Positions 1 through 13,210 of a DNA stretch of 64,000 bases are shown here, piece by piece (position 1 is the first letter of the stretch; the number at the start of each line of letters is the position of its first letter). The notes below the pieces were generated by a model, which had not been told where the DNA came from, made no database searches, and worked only from the letters and a program-made list of their open reading frames with translations. The translations under genes were made by a program, and so were the position numbers. Where the stretch lies: assembly GCA_030549495.1 (NCBI GenBank), contig JAUIRK010000898.1, positions 1,612,001 to 1,676,000 of the forward strand, given 5' to 3'. Origin of the DNA: Nectonema munidae. Lineage: Eukaryota > Nematomorpha > Nectonematoida > Nectonematidae.

Positions 1-1820
1 TGAATAATAAGAAGAGCCGAAAACAATCTGTCCAATCTACTAACTTGAGTCGGGGGCGATCCAGTTACTGCATGCAGGACAACGTGGTATAGCCTACAAG
101 ACATTCTCATTCAACTTAGATGACCTATCTATTTGATCTATTTCAATCAAAGCATATAAGGTGAGTTTAAATTTAGAAAGCTCTGATTTATAATTTCTAC
201 TTTCTATCTCTATTCTGCTGCGCTTGTTTCCAATATAAAGATTTTATAATTCATAAGTGCCTTGCACTCATTTATGTAGCGTGTGATGATTTACACTTCA
301 TTTGTAATTGAGGTCATTTAAATCTCATAAAAGTCGATCAAATAGTCCAGATGAGAATCGATTTTTCTAAAAAGATGTTCATAAATTTTCGGCAATGGAG
401 AATATTTTTTATAATAATGTAACAAATTTGTGTGTATATGAATATACAAATTGTTTGTTTTATGAAATAATTTATTTGTAAGTCGAATAACTTAACCAAT
501 AATTAACTTTTAAAATCAATTAGTTTGTGATTAGTTCTTAATAGCTTTCTTCATTACTTAGTTAGCTAAGTCAATTAAATAGTTTGTAATTATTTCTTTT
601 TTGTTCTATTACTTGATTAGTTTTATTTCTATTTTAGTTTGATTGAGTTAAAATTAGTCTATCGCTAGTTAATTATTTAAATAAACTGTATATAATATTG
701 TCAATTTTAGGTATATTTGTTTCTTTATTAATTAAAATTTGTTAATTGCTTATTCAAATAGTTGATGAAGAAGTAACTTTTCAAATTTTATGCCATGTTT
801 TCGCTGGTTAATTACCATTGTTGCTAAGTTAATGAGAGATGTGATATTGAGAGGTGCCAAATATTAATTAGAAATTGGTTAGCAGCTGCAGCCATTGAAA
901 TTCTAGTAGATCTCTCTCCACTCATATGAAAAGTAGCTTGGCTCCGCAACAAAAAGTCCCGGTAAAAATCAATTTTTAAATGCATTTTTTATTAGGAAAC
1001 TCAAAAATTAAAGTATTTTGTTTTTCTACATGAATTCCTCATTTTATGATTTATGAGTTGGGTGCAATAATTGACGCTTAATTTTAAAAACGAGGCTAAG
1101 ATTACGCAATTAAACGTTATATGAAGTGAGCATCATCTGACTTAGGGAATCGCTTTAGAAGTAAATTCAATCATTTAAAACTATTTAGTTGAAAAAACGA
1201 AACTATGTATAACTAAGTTTGCACATTAATTTTTGGAATTTAATCTTTGTCCAAAAATGTTGTTTATTTAAAAGATTGGAAAATTTTTATAAATTTGAAA
1301 AACACGCAGTTAACTGATATTGTTATTAGCTTAGCGCTATTGAGGAATTTCATGGTCTCTCACTTTTGAAAAATGGCTCCTTCGATAAACCCTGAATGTA
1401 AAGTACTTTCTTTAAATAAAGATTGCGTTGTATCTAGAGACTGCTTGGGCAAATTTTTTCTGTGGTCGATAAATTAAAAATTGTTCATGGCAGCGAAGAC
1501 TATGTTGAAAAGCTATGCCGATAGTTGTGATCATGAATAAATTCTTCCATTCATAATTGTGAGTTGCATTTGCCATAATTCATGCCTTTAATTTTCTTCT
1601 ATTTCTAATTATGGTGTCCATTTGTGTCGTCTTTTCTCTGCTTGGTTTTGTTATTCCGCGTGTAACATAAGGGGATTTTATTGATTTTATTACACATTCT
1701 ATATTCATGTCAGTGATATGATATGTGAAAAAATGAATCGTTGTTATATGTCGTATTTTGCAAGCTTTGATGTGCAATTAAAACAGTTTCCGATAAAATG
1801 AAATATGAGCCATTAAATGC
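1..1820. other. AT-rich sequence without a recognised gene
   Basis: No open frame longer than about 65 codons and no recognisable domain, splice pair or transposon terminus was seen. The stretch is strongly AT-biased with many short A/T runs. It could be intergenic or intronic. Confidence 0.5.
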
Positions 1821-1821
1821 T

Positions 1822-2230
1822 TTAATTTTTATTTTCATTGCTTCTAATGCCAGCATTCTATCTCTCTTTCCTAGATTCTAATTCTTCTTCGTTTTCCATT
1901 TTCTATGGGGTCGATGTTTTTGATTTTCTTTCTCCTTTCTTGTCTATCCTAGACATCATTTCCATCAAGGTCTTTAGCTTTGAAATCCTTTCTTAAACAA
2001 TCCATCCATCTGAGTTTCGGCCTTCCTTTTTTCCTCTTCCTTTTTATCTTCATACTCATCGCTTTTTTTCCTATATGATCCTCATCTTTTTTCTGAGTCT
2101 ACTTTCTCGGACTTTCTCTGATACTTTATCGACTTTTTTTACCTTTCTGATTGTATTGTTTTCAATTTTGTCTTTCCAGTCATCCATCTTAACATTCTTT
2201 AATTCTAATCAAATCCAGAAATGATAAAAC
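1822..2230 (-). mobile_element. 3' end of a LINE, degenerate
   Basis: Read on the minus strand, broken frames give the C-terminal tail common in LINE reverse transcriptases: an R-W-M segment, then KKGRP...LRWMDCLRKDF, then KDLDGNDV*DRQE and an IKNIDPI end. This is the basic GRPK.RW.D motif followed by a D..LWRR-like motif, as in RTE- or R2-like LINE polyproteins. Several stops and frameshifts interrupt it, and the upstream polymerase domain is missing, so it is a 5'-truncated dead copy. The clade cannot be fixed from this tail alone. Confidence 0.6.
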
Positions 2231-3403
2231 CAAATCTTGAATATCTATATTTGTAATGAACATAATAATAAGTTTCGCAATAATACGTTTACTTTGGCAT
2301 TCTATTTTTATACATTGCAAAATATTGTGTACATTATTGATTCGGTTCAGGGACAATTCGGCCTGAGGATAATTTCACCTCTGGGCAATCCGGCCTCAAT
2401 ACAATATTAATATCAATATATTTAGAGACCAAATTTACCCGCTTCCCTTGATTTCCATTATATTTTTAAGTTAGAAATATTAAATCTTTTATTCATAATA
2501 TTTTTGATTTATTTGGTATTAAAAATTGATTAGTGTGAAATATGTAAAAAGTTTATTTGGACAAGCAGCATAGAATATCTTTTATCACCTCTATATAATA
2601 AGCTACTATAATTGTTAACCCTTTTTTTGTCTAACATTTTAATTTTGAAATGAAAATGGATCTTGAGATGCAGACGCCGATATCGTATAAGTTATTATTA
2701 TTAAATGGTTTTTTTGAATGTTTTCACTTCCAAAGACGATTTTTATTGCAGATAATGTGAGAGTGTGTTGCGTTTATGTTTTTCTTACATATGTTATGAT
2801 GTTCATATTTTTTTATGTTTCCATGTTAAAAATGTGTTGCTCGCTAGATATTATAATCAATTACATATGATTCGCTTTCTATATAAGCAGTGTCCTACCG
2901 GGCATGAGTGCTTCCCGGGCGAATGTTAATTTCACTAGCCATTAAAAGTTATAATAACACTTCAAAATCGGAAAATGAAGAATATAGGTAGGTATGCAAA
3001 ATAACGCGATAAAGTATAACAAACGATTATTCCATTACTATTAAAGTCCATAATATATTGAATTTTATTAATGCTATATTGATACAAATAAATTTTACCG
3101 TTTGAGCCGGACCTTTAGGACTTTCAAAAATCGCGCCTCCAAAAATCCTCATTTAAAAATGCCACTTTCAGAAATCACTCCTTGAAAAACTTTCATTTTT
3201 TTTTTGATTTTTTCCATCGATTTAATAAAATTGATTTTTTTCCACCCTATGATTTTAAACCCTTTAAAATATGGAATATTAGTATAGTGATGCCATTACT
3301 ATTATTTCGATAATGCAAGGTATTTTTTCCGTTTTCACACTCAAAGTATGTGAAAGCAATCAAAGTATTTGTTTTTTATTTTAAACTTCAGCATAATGTA
3401 AAC
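2231..3403. other. AT-rich sequence, no gene seen
   Basis: No coding signal was seen. Around 2345-2395 there is a less AT-rich patch containing CAATTCGGCC and CAATCCGGCC, about 40 bases apart. It may be the end of a repeat; a loosely similar patch occurs near 49,815-49,860. Nothing else stands out. Confidence 0.4.
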
Positions 3404-3411
3404 CTTACTAG

Positions 3412-4358
3412 TTGGGATGTACCGGATAGCGGAAAACCTTCTTTTGAAAAGAGCCGGATACGGATATCCAATCAGATTTACAGGATAACCGGCCAAATAT
3501 TAAATTAACCAATAGACATAATCATTTATTTAACGAATTAATTATTATTATTAAAGAAAAAGTATAACTTAGTTTCATTTATTTAAATTTCACAACAAAT
3601 TAATAAATCTTTTATTAAAAAAATAAGAAAATTTGCAAATTTGAAACATTAACTCAGAGGGTTTAAAAATAAATTTTTATTTTTGAAATCATTATCTTTT
3701 TAATTTTCTAAATTAGACTTCACATTTTTACTAAAGCAAGGAATTTTTTTAATTATGTTTTTATTCCTTAGAATTTAAGCTTTATTTCATTTTGTAAAAT
3801 CTTTAATTTGAATTGTTAGACAACGAATAGAATTATTTTAAATAAGAGGATGAAAAATATTATATATCAATTTAAAAAACATCATTGTTTATTCAAATTT
3901 TAAATATTTTGTCACTTGTGAAAAAGTTTTTAAACGGAAAATTTAAAATGAATTGATTTAGAAAAATAAATTGAACACTTTTTTTTATTTTCAAGTTAAT
4001 TAACATTTGAAGTATATTTGATTTGAATTGTTATGTAATAGATAAAAAAAAAATATTTGACATCAAAGTTTATAATTTTTATCAAATAATTTTTAGAAAA
4101 ATAGAAAGGGAAACATTTTCAAGTTATCTTTTTATTCATGAATGTTATTTTCAAGTTCTCTGTAATTGAAATTAAAGTTAAACATAGTTTTATAAAAAAT
4201 TATATCTTTGTGACTTGTCTTATTGCTCAAAATAATACTAATTTAATATTAGTTATCCTCTTAACGTATTTTTGAATATTCGGTAAAATTAAAAATAACG
4301 TCGGATATTGGACAGTAAAATTTTTGCCGGATATTTTCCGGTTACCGGCACATCCCTA
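3412..4358. mobile_element. Non-autonomous hAT element with 8-bp TSD
   Basis: The left end reads TTGGGATGTACCGGAT and the right end, reverse complemented, reads TAGGGATGTGCCGGTA, the TAGGGATG-type terminus of one hAT group. The flanks are CTTACTAG (3404-3411) and CTTCCTAG (4359-4366), a 7-of-8 match to an 8-bp target duplication, the length hAT transposases make. The 947-bp interior is AT-rich with more CCGG-containing subterminal sequence (ATACGGATATCC, ATAACCGGCC). It has no transposase frame, so it would need a transposase supplied in trans. Confidence 0.8.
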
Positions 4359-4366
4359 CTTCCTAG

Positions 4367-7300
4367 TTGTTATGGCAAAAAAAAGTATCAGATATCGAAC
4401 GTTCGCAATTTTTCTCTTGATTTTGTTTTAAACGAGTATGATTGAATATATGTAATTTAGTATTTGGTATTAGAGTCATATCAATCTCTTATCTTACTTT
4501 CCCTTGGCTAGTTTTCATCTATTAATTTGTAAATCATTCCTGCATTTCAAGTGGATTCAAGTATTTTGTTTTATTACCGATTTGACTTTGAATACCTTAA
4601 AAATTTCATTAAGTTTCAAACATTTTACTTTATTTATTTATGAAACTAAATAAGAAAGCTATTTATTTTGGAAAGCTGGTTTACGCTGGAAAAAATGGTT
4701 GCAAAGATGGTTAATCCTTGCAGAATATATATCATTTTGGGCGTTCCCATGTTAGATGCCCGATCTAAAAATGCATTCACTCCTTCAAAGATCAAAATTT
4801 TCATATGGTTGTTTATTTACTCGCTCAAAACGAGTATAATTCCTTTGTTCTCTGTGAAAATGGCAACTTCGATGAACGCTTGACCCAGAAGCAACGTGAA
4901 AAATATAAAATTGCCAGAAAAGTGCTTTTTATTCGATCAATTGATGTATTTAAAATTTCGAGCAACTTCTTTTTACGTATTGCATACATTATAGAGTTAA
5001 ATGAATCAAACCTGTGGATCATCAAAACCACAAAATGTGAAAAGATAAACATTTATCAAGGTCATATGATTTGAATTCATCCAAGCTTTGTCATCTGTTT
5101 CATAAATAACATCAGCGTCGTCTACATTAAATTAGTTGTGTAAACGTTGCCTTAAAAATATAGATGAGAGTTTCTTTTTGGCGAATAGCCAAATGCTGAA
5201 AAATATTGTAACTTTTGTATACTTGTCAAAATTGGATGTCTTTCCTATCTTGTCTTTGTAACGAGACGAATGACAATTTCGTCCCCATCTTTTTTTTCAC
5301 GATACAAATCAAAATGTTCAGAATATTTGCACTTAATAACTAAGAATTAATTTTAAAACATCATCCTCAAATTATAAATATTGATACTGTCTAATTTTCT
5401 ATATTTGTAAAATGGCCTTTTTGATCTTTGAAGCCACAAAAATTTTAAATGCTATGTGTAAATCCTGATATTTTCGTGATTTCTTATTTTCGCGAATATA
5501 GAAAAATAGTTATAACATATGGAGATAATTTTGAAAATATATGATTGCTTGCGAAAATAATACTATGCAAACATTTTTTAACTCCCAGATCTTAAAAATT
5601 TAATTTCCTAGAAAATTTCTTGATTTACAGTATTTAGTTTTTATTACTTTCGCGGTGTCCAATCGTAAATATACGCCTCCCAAAAATCTGACTTCGGCTC
5701 CGGCTTCAAAGTCCAAATACTTAACATTTAAATCCAACTCTTATTCCCGGCTTCTGCTAAAAAAAAGGCTATTTCATATGCTTACAAAAATTAAAATTAT
5801 TTCTTCCATTTTTAGAAATACCTAAACTCCTGAATTTTATTGGATACAGACTCCGACTCTTATCCTTTTTAAAATCTTTTGAATCCCACTTCCCGACCCT
5901 GCATTATTAATTATGGTAATGGCCATTGCCTCTCTATCAAGTTTGCTGTATTTCTTTTTGTATTGTGTGAAATGTAATGCTAATACAAGACTTTATACTA
6001 CTTATCACATCCTACGTTTCAGGATGTCAATGAAAGCAACTCAAATTTCATTCTGGAGAATTTCCGTTTCCCAGTGCATCCGAGCTATAACTATTGTGTA
6101 ATATTTTTATGTTGATTTGATACCCTGAGCTATAAACGTGTGTATAAGGAAGGAGTCTTTAAGTTTATGGAAAAAGAATTTTCAAATTAAATTTATTTAT
6201 ATCTTTCGTTTTGACGATAGAAGTATTTGTATTTCACAATTTGGTAGCGAGAGTATTTGTATTATTATTTGAGACTTGAAAATAAAGATTTGATCGAAAC
6301 CTGCCTGTGTGTGTGCAGTGAATTTGCTCCTACTAACTTGCCCACTTTGTGATTTGGAGCGTATGTTTTCACAAATTAGAATAATGTTTAATTTGTCATG
6401 AAGTTGTGTGAAATTTTCTTATTAATCTACATAAAGCAAAATGTAAGCATTTCTTTCATCGTTCCATCTATTTTTAGCCAGGATATTTTTAAATTTTTAT
6501 TCACAAATGTTCATTGAAGTCAGTGATGTGGTATAGTAAAAATATGCTCGTATCTCTTTTACATTGGCACTAAGGGGTTTAAAAATGAGATGCCATGATT
6601 TTATTTTAACGAAACTAACATATTTTTTGGAAAATAACGTATTTACAATTTCTTAAACACTTTTTTAAATTTCTTGAAATTTATTTTCAGAAATAGACTT
6701 GAAGTAAAGCAGAATATTAACTTGATATATTTTTTATACGTAAATATCATCGTATGACAAATTTTTTGAAAAAAAAGCTCGAATATCCCATTTTTGTATT
6801 TTGATTAAAAACGATTTTAAAAATACTTATAAATGAATTTTATTTGGATGGATCAATTAAAACCTGAAAAAGGGCTTATTAAATTCATAATTTCAAACCA
6901 AAAACCAAAATGCTTGCTGTAGTAGTAAACGTGTAATTGCAAATAATTCATTGATAGAAAGAAAGAAGATCCCCACGCTCCCAAATTTTTGCATGGCCGC
7001 TCCTGATTGTCAACACTCCTTACTCTTCCTCTTTACAGATTGTTCAGTAGTAGTGGTGATGTTTTGCAAATTCAGATCATATATTTTTAATTCATTACAA
7101 GCAGCCAGCATGAGATGGCGAACAAATTTTAAAATGAGTTTTTACTCCAAATGAGAATTAATATACATGATCTTTAACCATCATCATGACTTATTTTCAT
7201 TCGCTGATTGTACCAAGTATATAAAGTTATAAACAAACAAAATCGTAAATATTTGCACAAAAGCAATAATTCTGTCTTCAAATGTGCAAACATAAAATGA

Positions 7301-9228
7301 GAAACAGTTGCAAATAAGCAATTATCACTATTTTCATAAGAATGACAGACCACCAGTATCATCCAAACCCAAAACATCCACTTATTGCCTCTTTTATCCT
7401 ACACACAGATAAACCTGTCTTTAATCGATCATGGAAACTGGGAGAGATATAGCCCCTTAACTTGACCTCTTTCCTTATCTGCAAACAAACAACTGAGATT
7501 CAATGCTCATTCGGATGTTCTCGGAGCTTAATCGTGACTCTTCTGTCAATGATGAGTTTTATGGTCATGACTTCTGCATATTAGTTTTCGGAGCATCCCA
7601 AAAATAAGCACGATCGCATTGAAAATCCTCATTCTGTTTCCATAACCTTACTTTGTGAGTCTGTATTTATCTACTTTACTCACAATCAATCCCATATTCC
7701 CATATTACAAAACGGACTTTAGGTGAGATATGATATACGTTGCGTGCTTCTTACTAATCTAATTCTGAAGTAGACGAACAAACAAAAGTTCTTTCAGTTG
7801 TTACTAACCATTCTCTATCTGCTCTACCTTGTAACTATGTTTATCAGAATATTTCTACATTTTTAAAACAAATTAGTAAATAGTCACAGGTCACAGTTTG
7901 ACTAATCTTTCTCGCATAGACATGAAGAAGGAAATCTCGATAGTTTAACTGAGTGCAGGGGAAAATGATAGGAAAAAGATTCGGAACTACTGAGATACAA
8001 GAATAAAGCGTCATCTCTATATTGTTACTCTCGCTTGTCTATAGTTCGAAGGCCAACTTGAATTTTTTTAGTAATCAAATTTATGTTTCGGCGCAAACGG
8101 TTCGAAGATAAATTTGTGGATATCTTCCGTATTCATTCCTCATTTAAATCTCTCATTTAAAATTATTTATAAATCTCATTAAAATTTGACAAATTTTATC
8201 CCTTTTTATGATTTTTCAAGTAAATTTCACGAACAACTTAATTAACTCTTTTATTTATCAATCAGACGAGGATTCTTCAGCCCATGGGCCAAAATGGGAA
8301 ACTGATTTAGGCCCTATTACTTTTTATGAAACTTTAAAAGTAAGAGTTTTTGAATTGAAAGAAAACATTAACAATGATCTCACTAATATATTTGTATTTG
8401 AATATATTTTAACATCGATTACAAAGAATTGAACTATTGTGATTGTTATATTTTTATGTATTGTATCTTTTTACCTTACATATAATTTTTGGGGCCTAGA
8501 GTTAATTTGAATAAAATTTTGGGCTCTTATTTTAAAATGTTTGGGACGGCTTAATCAGACAAATAAAATATTGATTCATTAAAAGATATAAATAAATCAA
8601 AAATATTTTAATTAAACCATCGGAGAGAATTTGCTCATTTCTCTATACATTGAACATCACCAAAATAAAAACAACAAAAAAGTTTAAAGTAATTTAATCG
8701 CGCAGAATTCGCAATTTTCCGCTTTTAGGATAATTACCCCGAGGTTGGGAATATACATATTCTCTATTAGTTAAGAGATAAGTAGTTAGTTAAGAACTGT
8801 TTGTGACGTTCGTTACCATCCTTACGGATAACGTTTACCCTCTCAATATGCTGAGTCGAGGGTCTACCTGGAATTTCCATCCCACTATAACATACGGCCT
8901 TGTAAATATTTTTACAAAAATATGTTTCAAATATATGAATACAGATTAGTGTTTGATACTATCCTAACACGAACGCTCGCCGAATTGGAAACAATCTTAA
9001 TGTCCGGTGTTAGCCTGATTACCAACAACGTAACGATATGATTATAAAAGAAATATGCTAAAAAGATACGAAGAATAGAAGGCATGCAATGCCGATATGA
9101 ATATTGATGATATATAATATTTGTACATGTTATAGAAGTTAAAAATATAGACAATTTTAACAAACTACTCCTGCAACTTCACTCCGTCCCATATATACAT
9201 GATATGAGTATATAAGGTGGCCCTAGTA
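4367..9228. other. Long gene-poor stretch
   Basis: No supported gene. The least noise-like open frame is 4805-5074 on plus (89 codons), but it has no recognised domain, no convincing splice sites, and an overlapping antisense frame of similar length. A weak GGCC-rich patch near 8280-8520, with fragments such as GGGCCAAAATGGG and GGGGCCTAGAG, may be a decayed repeat. Sequence 8790-8910 is less AT-rich but shows no frame. Confidence 0.4.
5680..5890 (+). repeat. Dispersed repeat family B (GACTCCGACTC-type)
   Basis: This stretch contains CTTCGGCTCCGGCTTC and, after an AT-rich spacer, CTCCTGAATTTTATTGG, ACAGACTCCGACTC. The same order occurs reverse complemented at about 20,496-20,600, and a shorter piece near 32,870-32,930. 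It is a diverged interspersed repeat with no coding potential and no established ends. Confidence 0.5.
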
Positions 9229-10572
9229 CAGTTATTCTCAAATGGGGGCAAATTTATCGCTTGGGGCTAAAAAATTATTTAGTGTTGAGTTAAAAAGTTA
9301 CCTAAGAAGTATATCAGACCTTCATATTTGTTGTGTATATTTGCTATAACTTTTAAAAAAAATTTAATAAATAACTTTACAATTTTTATCCCAAACCTAA
9401 ATTTTATCTCGTTTAAATCCCGTGATACAAATGTATATATCATTATTGTTATGCAGAACGAGAAAATTTTTTTTATCTGATTATCATCTTTTTTTACCGA
9501 TAAAATATTTTTTTATTTTTACAAAGACGTAAATGACGAAAAAACCATTCAGAGCTCCTTCCTTAAAATATATATTACAATATGAATATATAATAATTGG
9601 TCCTACAAGCAGATTCCAAGGCACCACCAACCCAGTATGCAAAACACCCAGCTCTGTCTTGGGACTTGTACTTTGTGGTAATCGTAAATTTATTTTGGTG
9701 GATCTACTACTTAGAAAAACAGAACTGAATAGCAAAGCACAGATTTCCCCATTGCTCTGGGTATATGGATCTATTGTCACCTACGATTATTTTTCCTTTT
9801 TTTTACATATACTCCCAAAAGCGCTTTAGCCTGAGCCATTTTTTCTAAAGATTGAACCTAACTATGTCGCTAGTCTTTTCTATTTGTGTGTATGTAATGC
9901 TGTGCAAATCAATCATGGATTTGGGTTGGGTACGAGAATACGTGACTTTTTCATTATATTAGTAAATCAATTCATTGTACTCACTTTTTGCTGCTTTGCT
10001 TCATTATTATGCTCACACCACGGTCAATGCATTTTTAGACGTCATCTATTTGTCTGCACAGTAAATGCCTTCCAACGATGAATACAACACACAATCCATT
10101 AAATGTGTATCTTATCTATGCTTCAATAATAATAATAATAATAATAATAGCGTTTTGCTGGATTTATTTCGCCTAACTTTTAAAATGTCTGCACTCTAAG
10201 ATTTGAATATGTTACAGGCGATCTGTGCATGCGATAACGACTTTCCTGAAATTACTAAAACATGATTTGGAATTTCGTGGATGCACTGTCACTATGACAA
10301 GTGCCTAGAAATGATGACCAATGACATTTTTATCCCCTCAGGAAATGCCTATTATAGGGTTTATATATATAAATATTATTTATGTGGTCTTTATTTACAA
10401 TTTATTTGTACTATGTATACGAATTTATTGAATGCGACAATGACAATCGTAGCCATTTTTTTTGTCAGAGGCTAGCATAAAAAATTTAGGGAAGGCAGAT
10501 AATATAGTTGAACATTTTGGTGTCACAATTTTCTCAGGGGCATACGTTTTATCATTGGAGTCTGGCCATCTC
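9229..10572. other. Gene-free stretch with a solitary hAT-like terminus
   Basis: At 9229 the sequence CAGTTATTCTCAAATGGGGG resembles the CAGTGGTTCTCAAC terminus of many hAT elements, but no partner end was found. Two 98-codon frames overlap on opposite strands at 9484-9829; neither resembles a known protein and both look fortuitous. A trinucleotide microsatellite lies at 10,125-10,149. Confidence 0.35.
10125..10149. repeat. (AAT)8 microsatellite
   Basis: A perfect run of AAT units, about eight copies, in otherwise unremarkable AT-rich DNA. Confidence 0.9.
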
Positions 10573-11021
10573 CAGGGGCGGATCTAGAAATTGACATTGG
10601 TGGGGGGGGGGGGGGGGGGGGGAATTTTACTAAACTAGAACCCAAATTTGAAGCATATAAATTTAATCTTTATCAAAAATTTTAAAACAAAAAGAAGAAT
10701 GAGAGCATTAAAACGATCCTCATTCATTGAAGTGCGCAGTGAATTGATGTGGTAAAACTTGATGTGTTTAAATAATAAATTTAGAAAAAAAAATTGGATA
10801 ATATAAAATTAATAAGTGTCACACTTAACTACGATTGAAACATAAAAAACTTTTTAGGGCTTCTCACTTTAGAGAAAGATTGAATCTAAAAAACGAGTTG
10901 CAGAAATCGTCATAATATTTGAGTTCTACGAAAAGAATTAGATCAAGAAAATTTTCAAGCAATTGGTAATGCAATTTTAGGGCGCCGTACGCCGGTTCCG
11001 CCCCCTTTAAATCCGCAAGTG
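10573..11021. mobile_element. MITE-like element, hAT-type terminus, with G21 tract
   Basis: The left end is CAGGGGCGGATCTAGAA. The right end reverse complemented is CACTTGCGGATTTAAAG, so the shared core is GCGGATYTARA. CAGGGGCGGATC termini are common in hAT-derived miniature elements. A run of 21 G (10,602-10,622) follows about 30 bases inside the left end. The 449-bp interior has no frame. The flanks do not give a clear 8-bp duplication, so the exact right boundary is uncertain. Confidence 0.55.
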
Positions 11022-11029
11022 ATCTCAAC

Positions 11030-11705
11030 CACCTTTGGCTAAGCTTCCTGTCACATTTCGTTTTGATGCGCTTGTATAATGACTCTTGTAGTCTATATGC
11101 ATTAAGAGAGATAACGGTTCGAAATACTCAATTTTACTCGTGATATAAAGCAGAAGTCACGATATATGTATAAAACATCAAAAATGACTTATAATGAAGC
11201 TGAGTAGTTTTAAATGCTCGATTCTTATTTTCAAATTGTGGGTAAAAATTTAAACTCTAATTAAATGATGTCTATAAATACTCAGTTTTTAAGAAACTTT
11301 GATCATTAAGAGCAGGATATTGTTTATCATTCCCCTTAAGAGCAGAAGCGCACATCCTCCAAATTTAGAGGGCGAGCTCTTTTTTTTAATATAATTTTCA
11401 AAATTTATTATAAAAGAATTTTTGTCCAATGAACACACCGCCATTATTACCCGACATTATATTTGCACTGCAAGCTCTCAATACCAAGAAAACTGGACTA
11501 CTTTTATCAAATAAAACTACCTTGTTTGTAATTCTGATTGCATCACTACCTTTTAGTTTAGTGGTTTTCAAACTCGAGTCTACGGTGCTGCGAAGCAGTT
11601 CTATGGGGATCGAGAAGGGGGCACTGAGTGAATCGTTTTGCCCAAAATTTTGCACAGGTATTGTGTCATTTGCCATTTTTGCCGATAAGGCCTAATTTTA
11701 TAGAT
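11030..11705. other. No supported gene
   Basis: Two overlapping antisense frames of about 90 codons (11,398-11,695) are present, but neither shows a domain. The stretch precedes the hAT relic and may contain its decayed 5' flank. Confidence 0.35.
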
Positions 11706-11708
11706 ATA

Positions 11709-13208
11709 AAAAACCATACTTAAAATTTTGTTTTACTGCATTAAAGTCTGGTGGGAAGAGGAAGTTAAGTGTTTTTTGTGTTCTAAAATGTTAAAGCATC
11801 CACTTTTCTAAAGCCCGTCAAGTGAAGCTTCCACTGGAAGTGAAGCATTTGAGTTCAGTAGTAAAACTATTGACTATTTTAACTGAATGATTGCACAAAT
11901 CCAGATTTAATAACTTGCAAATGTTTTTGCAAAATATTAATTGTGGTTTGAAGGGCTTCTCTAAACTTTCAAAAAACATCTCTTGTCAAAAAGTCCCTAA
12001 CATAGGAGAACAGTTGATATTACCTTGCTGCAACAATATCATGTTGAATGTGCAGAGAAGTTCTGAACAGTTGAATCATATCTTCTTGTCAACTGATACC
12101 GTTAGAAGGCTAATAGGAGAGATGTCTGGAATTAGATTTTCAACTTTTTTGCAATTCAGTTTGATTGAAACGATGGATGCTGCAAACTTAGCTCAGCTTT
12201 GCGTTTGCTTACAATATCTATATGACAAGCACCCGGCAGAAACTACTGCCCGAGAAACATTTGAAAGGTAGACAGTTTTTTACAGTACACGTTATTAAGA
12301 CAGAACATCCACTTGGAGTGTTTTTTTTTGTTGTTCTAGTTTTTAGACTATGATTAATCAAAAATCTCGGGATGTAATTGTTACTAAATAAAAGCAAATG
12401 CCTTCAACTCTTCTTTGTTTTCAGAGTTATGCAAAGAAAATGATTCCCAATTTGAAAAAGTATCTTAGAAAAGTATGGAAAGAAATGCAACAATTTCTGC
12501 AAAACAAACTAGACACGCATGTGAAATTTTCTAATGCCCGTTCTCGTATACTCCTATCATTTTTAGTGAACATATTTGAATCTATGAATTCCCTTAACCT
12601 TGCACTGCAAGGAAAAGAGATCCCAGCGCTGCATTGGCATAAAAAATTGACAGCTTTTGAAATGAAGCTGGAATTATGGCATTCTTAGACAAGAAAATTT
12701 TTGCTCGATTGAACATATTTGTTGATGTAAATATTTTCATCAATAAAGATGTTCTAGATGCCATAAAACCTCTTGTAGCATATCTTAGTCAAGAAATTTC
12801 TCTTTATTTTTAAAAATTTGAAAAATACTATCAATTTATCGAAAACCCATTTATATTCTTGATCAGTATCTGGCCTCAGAAGATTTCTTAATTCAAGAAC
12901 AGTTTATCAATTTGATTTGATAGAGGATGTTCAAAACATGTTTTTTTGTGAAATGTCTCCTAGTGATTTTTCGATTAAAATAGGAAAGTCCTGTTTCAAT
13001 CGTTACAAAGATTACTCTGAAAGTTCTGTTTCGATTTGAGACTACACATGGTTGTTAGCAAGCGCTTTCCATGCTACTTGGCATTCAAAACAAATCGGAA
13101 GTGAGTAATGATATGAGAGTTGCATTGGCCAAAGCAGAGCCAAACTTAGACAAAGCAGGTGAATCGACCACATTGTCTTGTTCATTGGATTATTCGGACA
13201 ATTTTTGA
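11709..13208 (+). pseudogene. hAT transposase relic, ZBED5/SCAND3-like, copy 1
   Basis: Broken frames run in the order of a BED-finger hAT transposase. Near 11,745-11,790 the BED finger CxxC survives as KCFLCSKML. The 126-codon frame at 11,891-12,271 includes IGEQLILPCCNNIML, STDTVRRLIGEMS and MDAANLAQLCVCLQYLYD, matching the family's conserved stretch before the catalytic core; the usual first catalytic Asp position (LDES-like) reads IETM and is lost. The 96-codon frame at 12,398-12,688 holds FLVNIFESMNSLNLALQGKE, a segment after the catalytic core. Near 13,077-13,180 come LLGIQNKSEVSNDMRVALA and KAEPNLDK, the C-terminal end. The stretch between the first two frames is deleted. It is dead, and a diverged second copy lies at 36,230-37,370 on minus. 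Confidence 0.8.
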
Positions 13209-13210
13209 AT

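Noticed and set aside
4805-5074. 89-codon plus-strand frame with a protein-like composition
   Set aside because: No domain, no splice context, and an equally long antisense frame overlaps it; kept only as a remark.
9484-9829. Two 98-codon frames on opposite strands
   Set aside because: Neither shows motifs, conserved composition or splice sites; mutual overlap in both strands is typical of chance in a low-stop stretch.
11398-11695. Overlapping ~90-codon frames just before the hAT relic
   Set aside because: Translations match no part of the hAT transposase and have no domain.
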